From Nymphaea colorata (taxonomy: Eukaryota; Streptophyta; Magnoliopsida; Nymphaeales; Nymphaeaceae), in assembly GCF_008831285.2 (NCBI RefSeq), contig NC_045147.1:11287427-11351426 (forward strand): DNA of 64,000 bases. Reading direction: 5' to 3'. Below the pieces are notes generated by a model. The model worked only from the letters and a program-made list of their open reading frames with translations, was not told where the DNA came from and did not search any database. Shown piece by piece: positions 36,701 to 48,552 of this stretch; the stretch's first letter is position 1, and each line of letters starts with the position of its first letter. A program made the position numbers and the translations under genes.

Positions 36701-38469
36701 TATAAATAATTCATAAGCACATGCTTATGGATTGTGAAAAACTCCATATAAAACACATTTTCCTTTCTAATAGGGGTAAAATGGTCTTTTAAAATACATG
36801 TTAATGTTTTCCTCTCGTGAGGTGTGTTTTGTCAAGTATTTTATAGACTTAGGCAGTTCTTTGCAACTACATTAGAAGTTGGTGGTTTTTGTAAATTTTT
36901 CATGTTTCATATCTTTATATAACAGAGTATACCTAAAATGCTCAAAAAATGCTCATAAAAGTCAACTAGATGCGGACGATACATGCCAATTAACTCTATT
37001 TCATTAGCAAATGGCTTTCCATCACTTCCAACATTGAAACTAATGCAATCTGCATGCATGCATAGCTACACATATCCAGCTCAACAAAAGATGGCTTCTA
37101 CAGATTGGGCCACAAATGTGTAGAGGTCAAGCAGTGAGCCCTCAATTAGTTAGATACAAACTCTAAGAAAGCTTTGAGTCAGCCTTCAAACATGCATAGA
37201 TGTATATAACACACATACAAATGCTATATATCCAGAAAGAGAAAAAAGGCATAAATCAACATTTTAAGGTTTAATTCATGGTCACCATGCAAAGAAACAG
37301 AAGCAAAGAATACGATTGAAAAGAAAGCAAAAAAAAAAGGAATTAAATCAATAAACTAGAAAATTAAATCTCACGAGGAAACTAGTCATTTGGAAAGGTG
37401 TGTAGTCTCTGTTAAAGGAACACCTCAACAACAAGCCATGAGGTGGTGCACACACTAACCACAGACTACCTGGATGCAAAGAAATTTAACAATTGCAACA
37501 AGCATTGATCCCCTTCAATTGATCCACAAGAACCAAAAGAATTTCAACTCCTTAAGGCAAAAAATAAAAAAAGAAGAACAAGAAGAAAGAAAGAGATGAT
37601 TATGAACTTTCCTAAGATCACCTAAGCTGCAACATTATAGTGGGTGAATTATTTCTCAAAAGAAGAAGAGATCCAAAACCAAGAGTACTTATGAAGTCAT
37701 GAAGGCTTTTCTGAAATCCCATTATTTTCTATGCATGAAAATATATCCAACATCTGGGATAACTGCTTTGACATTTCAATCACCCAAAGTAACAATGAAA
37801 TATACAATTATACATGAGAGCCCTGCCCTACATACAAGTTATACACGGGTATAAGTTATAACTTATAACTTTAAAAAGCATCCCAGGTGCCAAATAAATT
37901 ATTTAACAGCTAACTTATAGAGGCTTTTGGGTAGAGATCACATTAGGAAATGCATAATGGTGCTAGAATTTTCTCAAAGTGAAGAAAATCAAATTTTACA
38001 ATTTAAATATTTCAAAAAAAACACAAAAATCTTGATGAAAAATCATGGGTATGAACATGAAAACGACAAAATTAGTTCTACCATCATATTATCCATTCCT
38101 TATGCCAGAGAAAGTAAAAAGCTGATACACCATTCTAGTTATGTAAAAACATAAAACTACAATCACAATATCACCATTTTACAGTTATTAAGGCACAAAA
38201 TAGAATGTTGATACTATAGCATACCAAGCAAAAGAGAACTAAGAATAACTAAAAGAAATTTAGATTTCGGTCAATCAGGAAATTAGGAGTAGGGCTTCAT
38301 CATTCATCAGAAATATTCCAGTTCTCACCTAAGACAAGCTCAGGGGATCTGATTTTGAAATATCTAGAATTCAAAAGTTTAGGAAATAAAGAACAAAATT
38401 GCCCAAAGTACCTTGATTTAAGACTTTGTTGCACCTTATCATGGAACTCAACAGTCAAATTAGGTTTCC
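33771..38469 (-). CDS. CLPR2: plastid Clp protease non-catalytic subunit CLPR2 (5' exon(s) unresolved)
   Basis: CLPR2 is a structural subunit of the ClpPR core ring of the chloroplast stromal protease. Seven minus-strand exons are clear: 38412-38469, 35928-36048, 35700-35837, 35455-35571, 35291-35359, 35103-35198 and 33771-33908. All junctions are GT..AG and in phase. The protein includes NLTVEFHDKVQQSLKS, MMPIGTPRVPYR, YRERVIFIGQHIDEEFSNQI and a C terminus ending GLG, collinear with plant CLPR2. As expected for ClpR, the catalytic triad is lost: the Ser position reads AYNMAG and the His position ALQSPAG. Exon 38412-38469 starts with two bases of a split codon, so at least one upstream exon with the transit peptide and ATG is missing from my model. 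Candidates lie between 39246 and 40250. Confidence 0.9.
34365..34690. repeat. GC-rich repeat island in the last CLPR2 intron
   Basis: Two GC-rich blocks (about 34365-34445 and 34555-34690) with iterated GGCC/GGGCC motifs enclose an AT-rich middle. The left edge reads CAGTGGGC and the right edge ends ..CCCAGCACT, loosely complementary and hAT-like, but I found no matching 8-bp target duplication. Probably a decayed transposon. Confidence 0.45.
36049..38411 (-). other. CLPR2 intron (2.4 kb)
   Basis: AT-rich, with no conserved exon found. It joins the short 58-bp exon to the MMPIGTPRVPYR exon. Confidence 0.75.
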
Positions 38470-40230
38470 CTGAAATGAAACATCAAGCCAGATGAGAGGC
38501 TTGCATCAATCTGTTCTCACTAAGCTGAATCTCTACATGCATATACGTTTTGCATTAAAAATGCTAACAAGTTGTTGCAAAAGAACCTGAACCAGAGCTT
38601 CTAGATGCTCAGGTTTCGTATGTTATGGAAGCTCTGTACTGAATAAAATGAAATATTTAGCTTCATAGTACCTAAAAAACAGATTGCCTCACATGGGAGG
38701 TTCTAAAGAGACAGTTTGTGAAGAAACGGTATAACATATATGCAGTAAAACTTCAGGATCTTCACACGACAATACACAGACATACAGAGAACCTAAGTTC
38801 CCCTCTAGTGCCACATCCTTTTGTCTGATCAACATCTTAAATTGAAGACAAACCTTTTGGATTTAATGTTTCTAAGCCAAGCATTGACTCTAAAAAAAGG
38901 AGCGTAAGATATTGATCGCAGCTGAAAGAGATTCTATACAAGCATGATCAATGGATGACATCGGAAGGTCCCAACGTGTCTACCATGCCATAAGTGACAA
39001 AAGGCCATACCGGAACAGGCTAACCAGTTCTTTTCCGCACGCTAACATTTGACACTCCAATGAAACAACAACCCAGTTCTTTGGGGTTAAAAAAACCTAC
39101 CATTGCGTGATGTAGAAACTAGCAACCAAAAAATAGAAAAGATTGACGAACATAAGATAAATACTTGTTTAAGATGAGGAAAACGGAGAAAACATATTGT
39201 TTCGCAATCAGTGAACACCAAGTATTGTTGTTTCCGTAATGGAATTCACTCACTCAATTGCTTCCCTTTCTGAAGGTCTATTGCGCATATGGCCAAAGTT
39301 TCGAGAGGCAGGTAGACACAGTTCTTGAAAGAAATTGGTAGAGAAAAAGAATAATGGGAATTTGATAGAAAAGGAAAAACTGAAAACACGAGCAAAAACT
39401 CAAAGATGAAAAGAATGAGAAGGGGCACAAATCGTGACCGGCAGTGGCCAAACGCTGATAAGTTCGACCACACGAGAGAGTTGTGTGTGCTTACACTGAA
39501 ATCAGATGCTTAAAATTGCCGGGGTATAGAATGACATAACACATTATCAAAGCTAAGCACGAATATCATCAGCAGAGAAAAGAGTCCGAAAACGCATGTT
39601 CAAGAAAATTATGAATGAACTTGGACGTTGGAAATACCCACAAAGAAGGACAAACAGTAACAGGTGAACCAAAAAAATGTTGTTTACCACTTACCAGTCG
39701 AATGGGGCCTCAATCCGACGAAGACCTTGTTCGTGCAACTGCCCAAAAAGAATAATGTCATTTTCCATTTTCACTAGTTGCAATTGCTGATTGTTGCACC
39801 CGCGCCACACAATCAAAGAGAAAGAAAAATGACCCAGGGCTCAAGAATAAACTGACCTGACAGAAGGATGGGAATCGCCCGCAGGAGAGTAAAGACAGGG
39901 CGAACCCAACGAATGAAGCGCCACCGTCATCCTTTGAGGTCACAACAGCAAAAAGGAAACACTCACACACTTGATTCCAAGAAGATAAGAGTGAGAGAGA
40001 GAGCGGGAGAAAGAGAAGGAGAAACCTGATCGATGGGCTAGCGGGCGGTGCAGATGGATGAAGCCTAGGGGTCCCCTCGAGAAACTGAAGTCCTCCGACC
40101 AACTGCTCGCTTGCCCGGCCACGGGCACTGGACGGCCTCGCTGCTCCGGCTTCGGGGTACCGACGGAGAGAAGAAAATGGATAGACCGCTCTCCGCGGAG
40201 ACGGCGGACATAGGTCCGAACCAATCAATA
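38470..40230 (-). other. probable 5' region of CLPR2
   Basis: It should hold the transit-peptide exon and promoter. Phase-compatible pieces on the minus strand are 39246-39488 (possible donor ttga|gtgagtg; possible acceptor ttcag near 39489), 39692-39769 (begins ATGGAAAATGAC, ends at a strong gtaagt donor), and a frame from 40224 ending at a gatcag|gtttct site near 40027. None looks like a classic transit peptide, so no choice is made. Confidence 0.4.
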
Positions 40231-40707
40231 AGGCTGCGTTTGACATCATCTGAGATCCGTTTGGATCCCGAATCTGTGGATCTATCCTTCAAACTAAACA
40301 ATCATGATTTTAACACCCAACTGAAAATTCACTATACTGAACTCACAGCATTGCAGATCTCAAATCATCTTCAATCTAAATTTCAAGGCAGCCAAACACA
40401 CCTTAAAGCAAACCCAAATAAAGCGTTAAGGTATTACTTTCAAGACGGATCAAAAGCATCTCATATCCAAACTGAACAGACAACCCATTCACGATTCAGT
40501 CGTGTGTGATCTGATTGCTTTTCCTGCCAAACCTCACGAGACTTGGATCCTATTTGAATTTTTTAACTATGGATTTGAGATCCCCATCAAGAGTTAACAA
40601 ACTCAACACCTCCAATCTGGGATCTGATCGAGGGGATGGAAAGTCCACAAATCTTTGGGTTTGAGGTCCTCATTGATCTCAAATATGAGGTAAACAAACA
40701 CACCCTA
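40231..40707. mobile_element. MITE-like element upstream of CLPR2
   Basis: The left end ggctgcgtttgacatcatct and the complement of the right end gggtgtgtttgtttacctca are similar, and both run into GAGATC. The interior is full of GGATCTGAGAT-like words in both orientations. Left flank TAA and right flank TAC may be a worn 3-bp duplication. No transposase. Confidence 0.45.
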
Positions 40708-40856
40708 CAGGTTTGAATGGGAGGATCTATTTGACGACCGTTAAAAAAGAACTATTAGGAGCAAATGTCAGACCTTTTGGAACCTAGTTTGATCCTCAGT
40801 AAGTGAGTTCCAAAGTCGTTGCACATAATTTGGGAGACATGAACTATCCTACAAAT

Positions 40857-41106
40857 CTATAAGGCGTTTGTTAAGAAGAACGCATTGTGCGTGTTCTTAT
40901 AACATGTTCAAAGAACACATGATTCAAGAACGACAAGTTCTTGTTTTAGTTGACATGATGCGATTATAAATGCTGTTTTTTATTTAACTAAAAAGAATAT
41001 TAGATATAATGATAACATGTTTTGTAAAACAAGAGCATGGCATTGCTCAAACATGTTTTATAAGAACACGTACGAAAAGCATAATGTTACCAAACGACCT
41101 TATACT
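40857..41106. mobile_element. MITE with about 50-bp imperfect terminal inverted repeats
   Basis: The left end tataaggcgtttgttaag continues to gtgcgtgttcttataacatg. The complement of the right end is tataaggtcgtttggtaaca, continuing to acgtgttcttataaaacatg. The long shared arms make a clear fold-back of about 250 bp. TA flanks both sides. The superfamily is not decided. Confidence 0.65.
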
Positions 41107-42665
41107 TTGTTCCTTGTTAATATTAGGAACTGTTGCGAGAGAAAAGTCGGACTTTCTCGCCGCTCTAATATAAGCAGATACATAATGTCTTTACATCGAT
41201 GATGTTTAAGTGTGTTCCACCTAATGCAGCATAAAAACATTTCCAAGCCTATAAACAATACTCTATTTGATTTGAAGACGTAGCAACGAGTAAAGTATCA
41301 CCATATATCAAATTTTTTCAAACGTGATCAAGCATCCAAATAAGGTCCACTTGCAGTTTCTATATAGTGTGAGATGTCATTCAGTAAATATTGAACTAAA
41401 ATGCAAGCGTATTCATGCGCTTGTTTATGTTTAGCAATGGGAATAACCAGTATCTCTTTACCAAGACCAGGTGTGTGAGGATGATTTAGATGCACAACTT
41501 GTCAAAGTTAACCTTGAAAACTTTTTTCTCCCTGAGGAGTTTGGCGCAACCGTCGAAACAAAGACTGGCAAGCGGCCAGTTTTTGTTCTAAATCTACGAT
41601 GCACCAACTTCCTTATGTTGCTAACAAGAGGCCACCGCGTACAAGTTGAAGCACGATAGATACAATATCTTGAAGCACTGAAAATATGTCATGCACATTT
41701 GGAGAACAAGAAGTTGAGTAGAAGCTTGAGTGATGAAATATTCCTCCTACTCACCCAAAACCTTGAAAGTTTTTTTATTCAAAAATAAAAACTTACTCAA
41801 AAGCAGTGGCTGAAGTCGCCCAACAGACCCACAAAAATGATTACCAAAGCCCATACCATGCAGAGTTTCCGGAACTCTGGCCTCACCAACAAAGATACAA
41901 GCATGTGAGAATTAATACTTGCAAAAACATTTACTTGCAACTACATTCCAACCTAATGATATTCTCCAGTTACTTCTCAGCTAGAAGAATGGAGTTCTTG
42001 ATGACAAACACATTGTTCATGAATGATATGTTCTTAGAGTACATGGCTTAAAAGCTCCATATTACCATATTTGCGTTTAAAGAAATGTGATGTAATTATG
42101 CACATTGTTTCGAACTCTAATAGCTCAAACGAAACGTAAATCATAAACATGGTGTTATTAAAACACGTGTTCCAACAACACTATTTTTTTGAACTAGTCG
42201 CAGCCTTAAAAGTCTTCTGATGCAAGAAGCAGAATACCAACATTCTGGTCCACGATTTCATCAATTTGAAGGAATGGGGAGCATTCCTCAACGTTTTGTT
42301 AAGTGGAGGCCGCTGTCCCATGTTTGTGTGTCTGAACAGGACTGACGCACCCGTTGCACGCATTTCAACAACCTTCTAAAGTCAACAACTTAATATCCAC
42401 AAGCATTTTCAAGTGGCAACGCAGGTGTGAATGTGCAGACATGAGATGGAAGCTAAATTACATCTCATAAGTATTTGTCGAGAATGCAATTTATGTGGCC
42501 AGCGCGGAAAGAAGAAATAAGAAACTGTTGTACTTCAGAAAATATACTATGGCCAGTTGTTCAAATGGAGGAGTTGATTGCATAACAGAAGCCTGAATTG
42601 AGTGTAAGTTACTAAGGCCACCTGTTCCAAATGGAGTTGATTGTATAACAGAAGTCTGAAATCAG
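41107..42665. other. intergenic DNA, no gene recognised
   Basis: Two + strand ORFs (41471-41659 and 41806-42051) have no family I recognise, and their base use looks non-coding. Left uncalled. Confidence 0.4.
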
Positions 42666-42976
42666 TTATGTTGGTTTTTCATACGTATTCTCTTCTCCAA
42701 ACTCCGCGATTCTTCTGCGGATCATCTCAGCTACATTGGGTTGCACAAATAGGTGCGTATCGTCTAAGACATGCAGAACAAACTTCTGGGACGGTGGTAA
42801 CGAATTATTCATGCTCACAATGAACTGAAGCATGGGTATGTCACTGCATAATTCACATAAGGTTCCATCAGCATGCAAGAATAAAAAGCTGTACACAAAA
42901 CAATGAAATTCAGGGACCGGACAAATTGACAAAAAATTTACCAAGATATATACAAGCCTTTGGTAGCATTTACCAT
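42666..42976 (-). CDS. TFB5: TFIIH subunit 5 (TFB5/GTF2H5, TTDA homologue)
   Basis: TFB5 is the smallest subunit of TFIIH. It stabilises the core complex through p52/TFB2 and supports nucleotide-excision repair and transcription. Two minus-strand exons join to 70 aa: 42942-42976 (MVNATKGLYISC, ends TG|gtaaat) and 42666-42843 (starts after gcag, DIPMLQFIVSMNNSLPPSQK, ends NTYEKPT then TAA). Codon phase agrees: 35 + 178 bases = 71 codons. Length and sequence match plant TFB5 throughout, including the LDDTHLFVQPNV segment. The intron is 98 bp. The start is the only ATG in the first exon and matches homologues. A C/T-rich block at 43600-43740 (G/A-rich on the coding strand) is a likely leader or promoter. 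Confidence 0.95.
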
Positions 42977-45900
42977 CTTCAATTATTCTCTATCTGCAAA
43001 GAAAGATAAAAATGTCATCTCCAAGCCTGAGCACCAGCTTCTTTGGTCGTAAAAATGAAGCATTTATCAAGTAAAAATCAGCTTGCTGACAAAAGAGTTA
43101 TTATCCTTGATTAAAGGTTTTCACCCAATCCCTTAGATGACAGCAGCCTCACCAACCACAACTCTTCACTACCCTGCTCAAATCTTCACATGTTCACCTA
43201 TTAATAACCCAGCACATAGAAGATTATGAAAGCCCTTTCTTATCATCAAATTAACTCAAATTAAGACCCAACAAGCAACCGTACAGCTGCAGCCCTATTA
43301 TAGAATAACACAGAACTGAAATTTTTCTATTTTCCCAACATTCTTTACTCAATATCCATTCTTATCCATCCACACCCAAATTTAGAGAAACAGCCTTCAA
43401 AAATTTAACCGTATAAGCCATTCAGCCCTCATAGACAAAAGAAATCACCTCCATGAAGAACCATGAAGAGCCCGTGCTAAAACTGATAAAACGTGATTCT
43501 CTAGCACAAATTAACAAAGCAGAGATTCAAGCATCCAAACTAAGAAGACATTTTAAAAACTGATTGAAGAAGAAGATGAAATTCGGCTGAGTTACCCTCT
43601 CTACTGTTCTTCTCTTCCTTCTCTATCTCTCAATCCCTCGGATGCTCCCTTTCTCCCTCGGCTCTTCTCTCGTTCTCCCTCTTTCTCTCTCCACCTCTCC
43701 CGCTCTTTCTCTCCCGTCTGGCGGTAGGGCTCGATAAAACCCTCTTCTCTCTCCAAATTTTCAAAATGAGCCCTTCATACATGAGAAACTTTCAAAAACA
43801 CACTTAGTTTTAGAAAATGTCCTAAGTAGCCCTTTTGAACGCGGGCGTCACAATCTCTCTCTCTCTCTCTCTCTCCTCCCCTCCACACGTCCCCCCGCCC
43901 ACCCCTTCCTTTACTGTTCCTCCTCCTCCTCCTCCTCTTCCTTTTCTTCTTCTTCTTCTTCTTCCTCCTTTATGTTTGGTGCCTAGCTCCATTCACTGCA
44001 GAACCTAGTCTCCTGCAGCTTTCGGCTGGATTGGGAATAAAGCAACAAGCAATAGATTAACTGGAAGGTGATTTTTCCTTTGCTACTCTTTTACAATTTG
44101 AATGCCTACAAATCCATTTGGGATTTTATGCCACAGAGTTGTTAATGTTGCCAGGGTCTGGTAAATGATCTCTCTAATTCTGAGGGCACTCGTTGAGACA
44201 AAGCTTGTTAAATATGTTAACATCTTCACAATGTATCAAAAATAAGTTTGGTAAGTTCCTGTTAATTTTTGCTAAATACATAATATTTTGGTTCAGGTTG
44301 CGATTTGTTGTTAATTGAGGTTATCTTGTTATATCTAGGGCTATTAATAGTCTGATAGGTTCTATTTCACTCGCTTTATTCTTGCCTGACTCTCAACTAT
44401 GAGTTGAATCTGCATCAAAACCAACTTTTGTGCTTTGTATAGAAGCAATAGAGTTTGGTGCTGTCAACAAGAGTATGAGTTAACTTTTGCCCTAGAAGAC
44501 GAACATTTTCTTGAAGAATCTTTGTCGTTCTTTCTCTTCTTCCTTCTCCCCTTTCTTCTTCTATTCTTATTGGTTTATCGTGCATTGACTTGGCCATGTT
44601 GAGGCTTAAAGCTGTCGATGGGTTCTAATGTTTAAGTGATCCATTTTTCTTTTTATAATAATTTTCAGCTTTTCTAAATAAGTGGGCTAAATGAAATGAG
44701 TGCAGTAGTGTCACATGCAACTGACTCTTTAAAGTTTAAACCATGTTGTGCAAGAGTTATCTAATTTTATGTTTATTTTTTTTCTTTGTGATGGGACTTG
44801 TAGAGGTTAATCTCTTGGTTACTTAATGAGGAAAAAAAAGTGATCTCCCTTTTGCCATTTCTTGGCCTCTCATAGCCTTTTTAGTAATTGTTTCTTTCAG
44901 TTTACTGCCTTTTTCCTTATAGTGCTTTCACAAGCCTGCTTTTATCCTTTTTTTTTTTTGGTGGCAATTTGGCAAAACATATTTTTCATATCCTCCCAAT
45001 GTCGTATGTGTTGCATATGAGGTTGTCAGTTAGGTTTCAGGTTGTATGATTGTAGAGTGTAAATTCTAGATATTGTTTTTATACTCTTACCATTTTGAAC
45101 CTATTATAAAATTATAGCTAGTTCCTTAGGATCCGTTGCTGTATCTGGACTCTGTCTTTAGACAAGGTTTAGTCTGGTATCATTGTTTGTACTATGCTTT
45201 TTATTTTCATGGATGAAATGGCTTGTGCATCAGTTGCTAGTTCTGTTGTTGTTTGATGTTTTCTTCATTATATGGATAGAGCATGGGCAGTCTGAGAAGT
45301 ATGCTGGTAATGTCTTATTGCCCCTATTTTGAACAGTTACTGGAAGTGTTTGAATTGAAATTCGAAATAGCTATGCTGTCTTAAATTTTATTGCTTTTGC
45401 TCCCCTTTGATTTCCAAATTCATGTTACTCATTTTTTATTATGAATATGAATGGACTTGGATTTTATACCTTTGAATGCAAAAAATTTATCATGTTAATC
45501 ATTTTGAATCAAATAATTTCAAGGCCCCAAGATGAACTTCTAGGGCAATCATGGTGGTGGAAAAGGGGGTTGGAAAATGTACCATTCAGATACTCAAAAT
45601 GCAATAATAAGTAATTATGGTTTTTTTAGATTATTTTTATTAGATGATCTTTGATAATGTGTATATAATGCATGCATCATTGGTTTGGTGTCGATGTAAA
45701 ATGTAATGTTAATTGCTAATGGCACATTTGTTAATAGATTGCAGTGAAATAAAATTTTCTCTCAATTATCTATCTATTGTAAATATCTAGCCTAGCTTTT
45801 ATATATTTTTGCTTTATTAGTATATGCATATGTATTATGATTTATATTCACATAAATTGTTGTTGAAATGCAAGGACCAAAGTGAAAATGTACTGGACGA

Positions 45901-46334
45901 GCACTTTTCTCTGACTGCTGGTTGGCTGATTGATTACATGGTGATCATTGTCATTCTCAAGTCATGAAATTTTATAAAAAGACAAGTTTCCTTTTTGGTC
46001 ATTTGACTGTTATTATATATATTTAATTATTTATTATTTTATTAAGCTTTATATCTAAACACTTTGAGGCGGTTTGTATTTGATGAATTGGAAACTTATA
46101 CTTCAATTAAATTTGTTTTGTTTATAATAAAACAATGTCTTTTCCATAATATATGGATTTTAGGTTTTCTCTCTCTCTCTCTCTCACACACTTTGTACAT
46201 GCATGTAAAAAAAAGAAAGAACAAGAAAGGGAAAAGATAGACAGAATATTTTTTTGGATTGTATTTTTTATATTTTTATTGTATATGTTTTCATTATACA
46301 TGGACTTTTGGCTGTTTCTATTTGTGTGTGTCTC

Positions 46335-46407
<73 letters not shown>

Positions 46408-47282
46408 TATACTTTTATTGATTTACATACTTTTATATATTTTATCAGGTATTTTCTTATATTGTATGTGAATTTTAGGTCATTTATATGTGTAGAGAGA
46501 GAGAGAGAGAGTAATTTTTAACTTTTTTTCATAACATGTAGATTTTTAGGTTGTTTGTATGTATAGAGAGAGAGTGAACATTTTTTATTGCCTCGGATAT
46601 TTATTACATATTTTGTGTGATATTTTCTTTCATCATATGTGAATTTTAGGTTGTTTATACTTTATATGTTAGAGAGAAACAAAAGCAAATATTTTTATTA
46701 GTTCACATTTTTCTTATATGTTTTATCATGTGTTTGTATGTGGGGAGAGAGAGAGGGGGAAAGAGAGAGAGAGAGAGAAAGAGAGATGCAAACCGTCTGT
46801 TAAACATGCACGTTCAATGATTTAAACAAATGTTAGGTAACACAAGTTGAATAGGCTTACTAAACAAATGCTGGACAGAATTACAACTTGTCGATATGGA
46901 CAAGAACTCTTTGTTCCTAGAACACATGTTCGAATGACACTTGTTTTTGCAACCAAACGGTATCTAAGCGGTTCTAGAGAGGCAATATGCACTTATATTT
47001 TGGATCTAGCTAGTGGCTCCTGTACGGCCCACTATGTTCTAGTCAAACCAACTCACAGACACACAGGCTGCCTGACCCCTTGCAGAGTTGAAGCCCTTCA
47101 AAACTCTTCTGTTGCAGTCGGACTCCTTACCATCACGGCCGCCCACCTTCCGGCCCGCTTACTCTGTTGCTGCATGCCGGCGAGTGTCTCTTTCCCTCTG
47201 CCTATGCGTGTGACTTTTGTATATTTTTCCTCACAGTTTTGTTGCCTTTTATGGCTTTTACTATTTTTTCAGTATGTTTGTT
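42977..47282. other. TFB5 upstream and long AT-rich intergenic region
   Basis: Holds pyrimidine-rich promoter-like DNA (43590-43740), (CT)n near 43854-43873, (TCC)/(TCT) repeats near 43919-43965, and a dense microsatellite zone from 46160 to 46790. ORFs at 46153-46521 and 46847-47332 have no recognisable domain. No gene was found. Confidence 0.5.
46324..46408. repeat. compound (TG)n(TA)n(GA)n microsatellite
   Basis: TG units pass into about 16 TA units and then about 12 GA units without a gap. Further GA runs follow at about 46494-46511, 46564-46574 and 46746-46787. Confidence 0.92.
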
Positions 47283-47290
47283 CTTTTAGG

Positions 47291-48350
47291 CAGTGTTATA
47301 TCTATCATACAATACGGGGCCATATCGTATGATGCGTGCCGTTGCTTTTTAAATTTACGATACGATACACCACTTGGATCGCAAACAAGTGGTGTCTCTA
47401 ATGTGTATCACTTGTATCGTGCGATACACAACCTGTATCGTACGATACATGATACACCCCGTATTGCACGATACATGTCTATTTTGAAAGATATGGAGTT
47501 AAGAGTTAAGACCACCCTTTTTCAAACTATTTTTTAAAATTTGCCTCCCTCTTCATTTCTGAACATATCTAATAGTTGAAGGAGGGGGACATTGTTTGAT
47601 TTGAGGGCAGATTTATGCATGGATGATTGATTCTTGTTTAGATAAAGAGGGTTTATATCTTCTACGAAATATGAAAATGAGAATGAGATGATAAAGATTA
47701 TGAATGAAGCTGTTTTCATTTGTTATTTGCATTAACATTGAACAATTTTGTCCTGTGATGTGGACGTATAGTGTACGTAAAACTTGGGTTTTGATATGTG
47801 TTGGATCTTATGTGTTAGCCACCAGCCAAGGCACATTTATAAGACCCCTGAACTCACTCACGCAGGCCCTAATCCCTGATTAGGCTTCTTCCTCCCAGAG
47901 GAAAGACACTTCAACTTCAGCAATAGCCTTAATTACAGCTGCCTAATCCTTATTTATAGCTGTTCCTGGGTTAGTCTAGTGGACCCAACCCGCAACCCAA
48001 GGCCCGATCACTATCATTATGACTTACTTGTGAGTTATTATGTAGATCATCTTATAAATTATGTTCCTTGATGTCTTAGATCATGCTGTGTTACTATATG
48101 ATATTATGACCACCCATTAATGTTTGTGAAGTAACTTCATACCTATAATAAGCCTGCCATTACATATAACATGTTTTTTCATTAAAAAACATATTTTTTT
48201 TCTTTATTTATCTTTTCTTTCTCTATTTTTTATTTTTTATCTTTTATTTTTTTGAATTAAAAAAATAAATTTATGATACACATACAATTACGATACAACA
48301 TATCTATTGGCCGGACCGATACAACTTATGATACACTTTTTACAACATTG
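47291..48350. mobile_element. hAT-like non-autonomous transposon with 8-bp target duplication
   Basis: A 1,060-bp element flanked by exact CTTTTAGG copies at 47283-47290 and 48351-48358. The left end starts CAGTGTTATA; the complement of the right end starts CAATGTTGTA. An 8-bp duplication with CARTGTT ends is the hAT signature. The left subterminal region (47300-47480) and the right one (48270-48340) are packed with CGATACA/TGTATCG words in both orientations, including the palindrome TGTATCGTACGATACA near 47435. Such repeats are typical transposase-binding arrays. No transposase ORF is visible. Confidence 0.85.
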
Positions 48351-48547
48351 CTTTTAGGGCTCTTTTTTATTATTCGGCATACTGGTAGTTATGAATTTCC
48401 AGTGCATTATGTGTCGTATCATGTTGTTGTCTATGCATTTTGGTGTAATTGATCAAGATGAATAATCTACCGCTGTGTTGTTCGATATGCTCAACCCGCT
48501 TCCTCTCCTGACACTTCAAGGTAGCTGATTTGGAGTTGTGTTGAACT

Positions 48548-48552
48548 GCACT
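48548..48552. repeat. target-site duplication of the gypsy element (left)
   Basis: GCACT immediately before the left LTR; identical to 59447-59451. Confidence 0.92.

Noticed and set aside
46153-46521. 122-codon ORF over microsatellites
   Set aside because: Its sequence is translated CT, TG, TA and GA repeats.
46847-47332. 161-codon ORF
   Set aside because: Crosses the left end of the hAT element and has no domain or codon signal.
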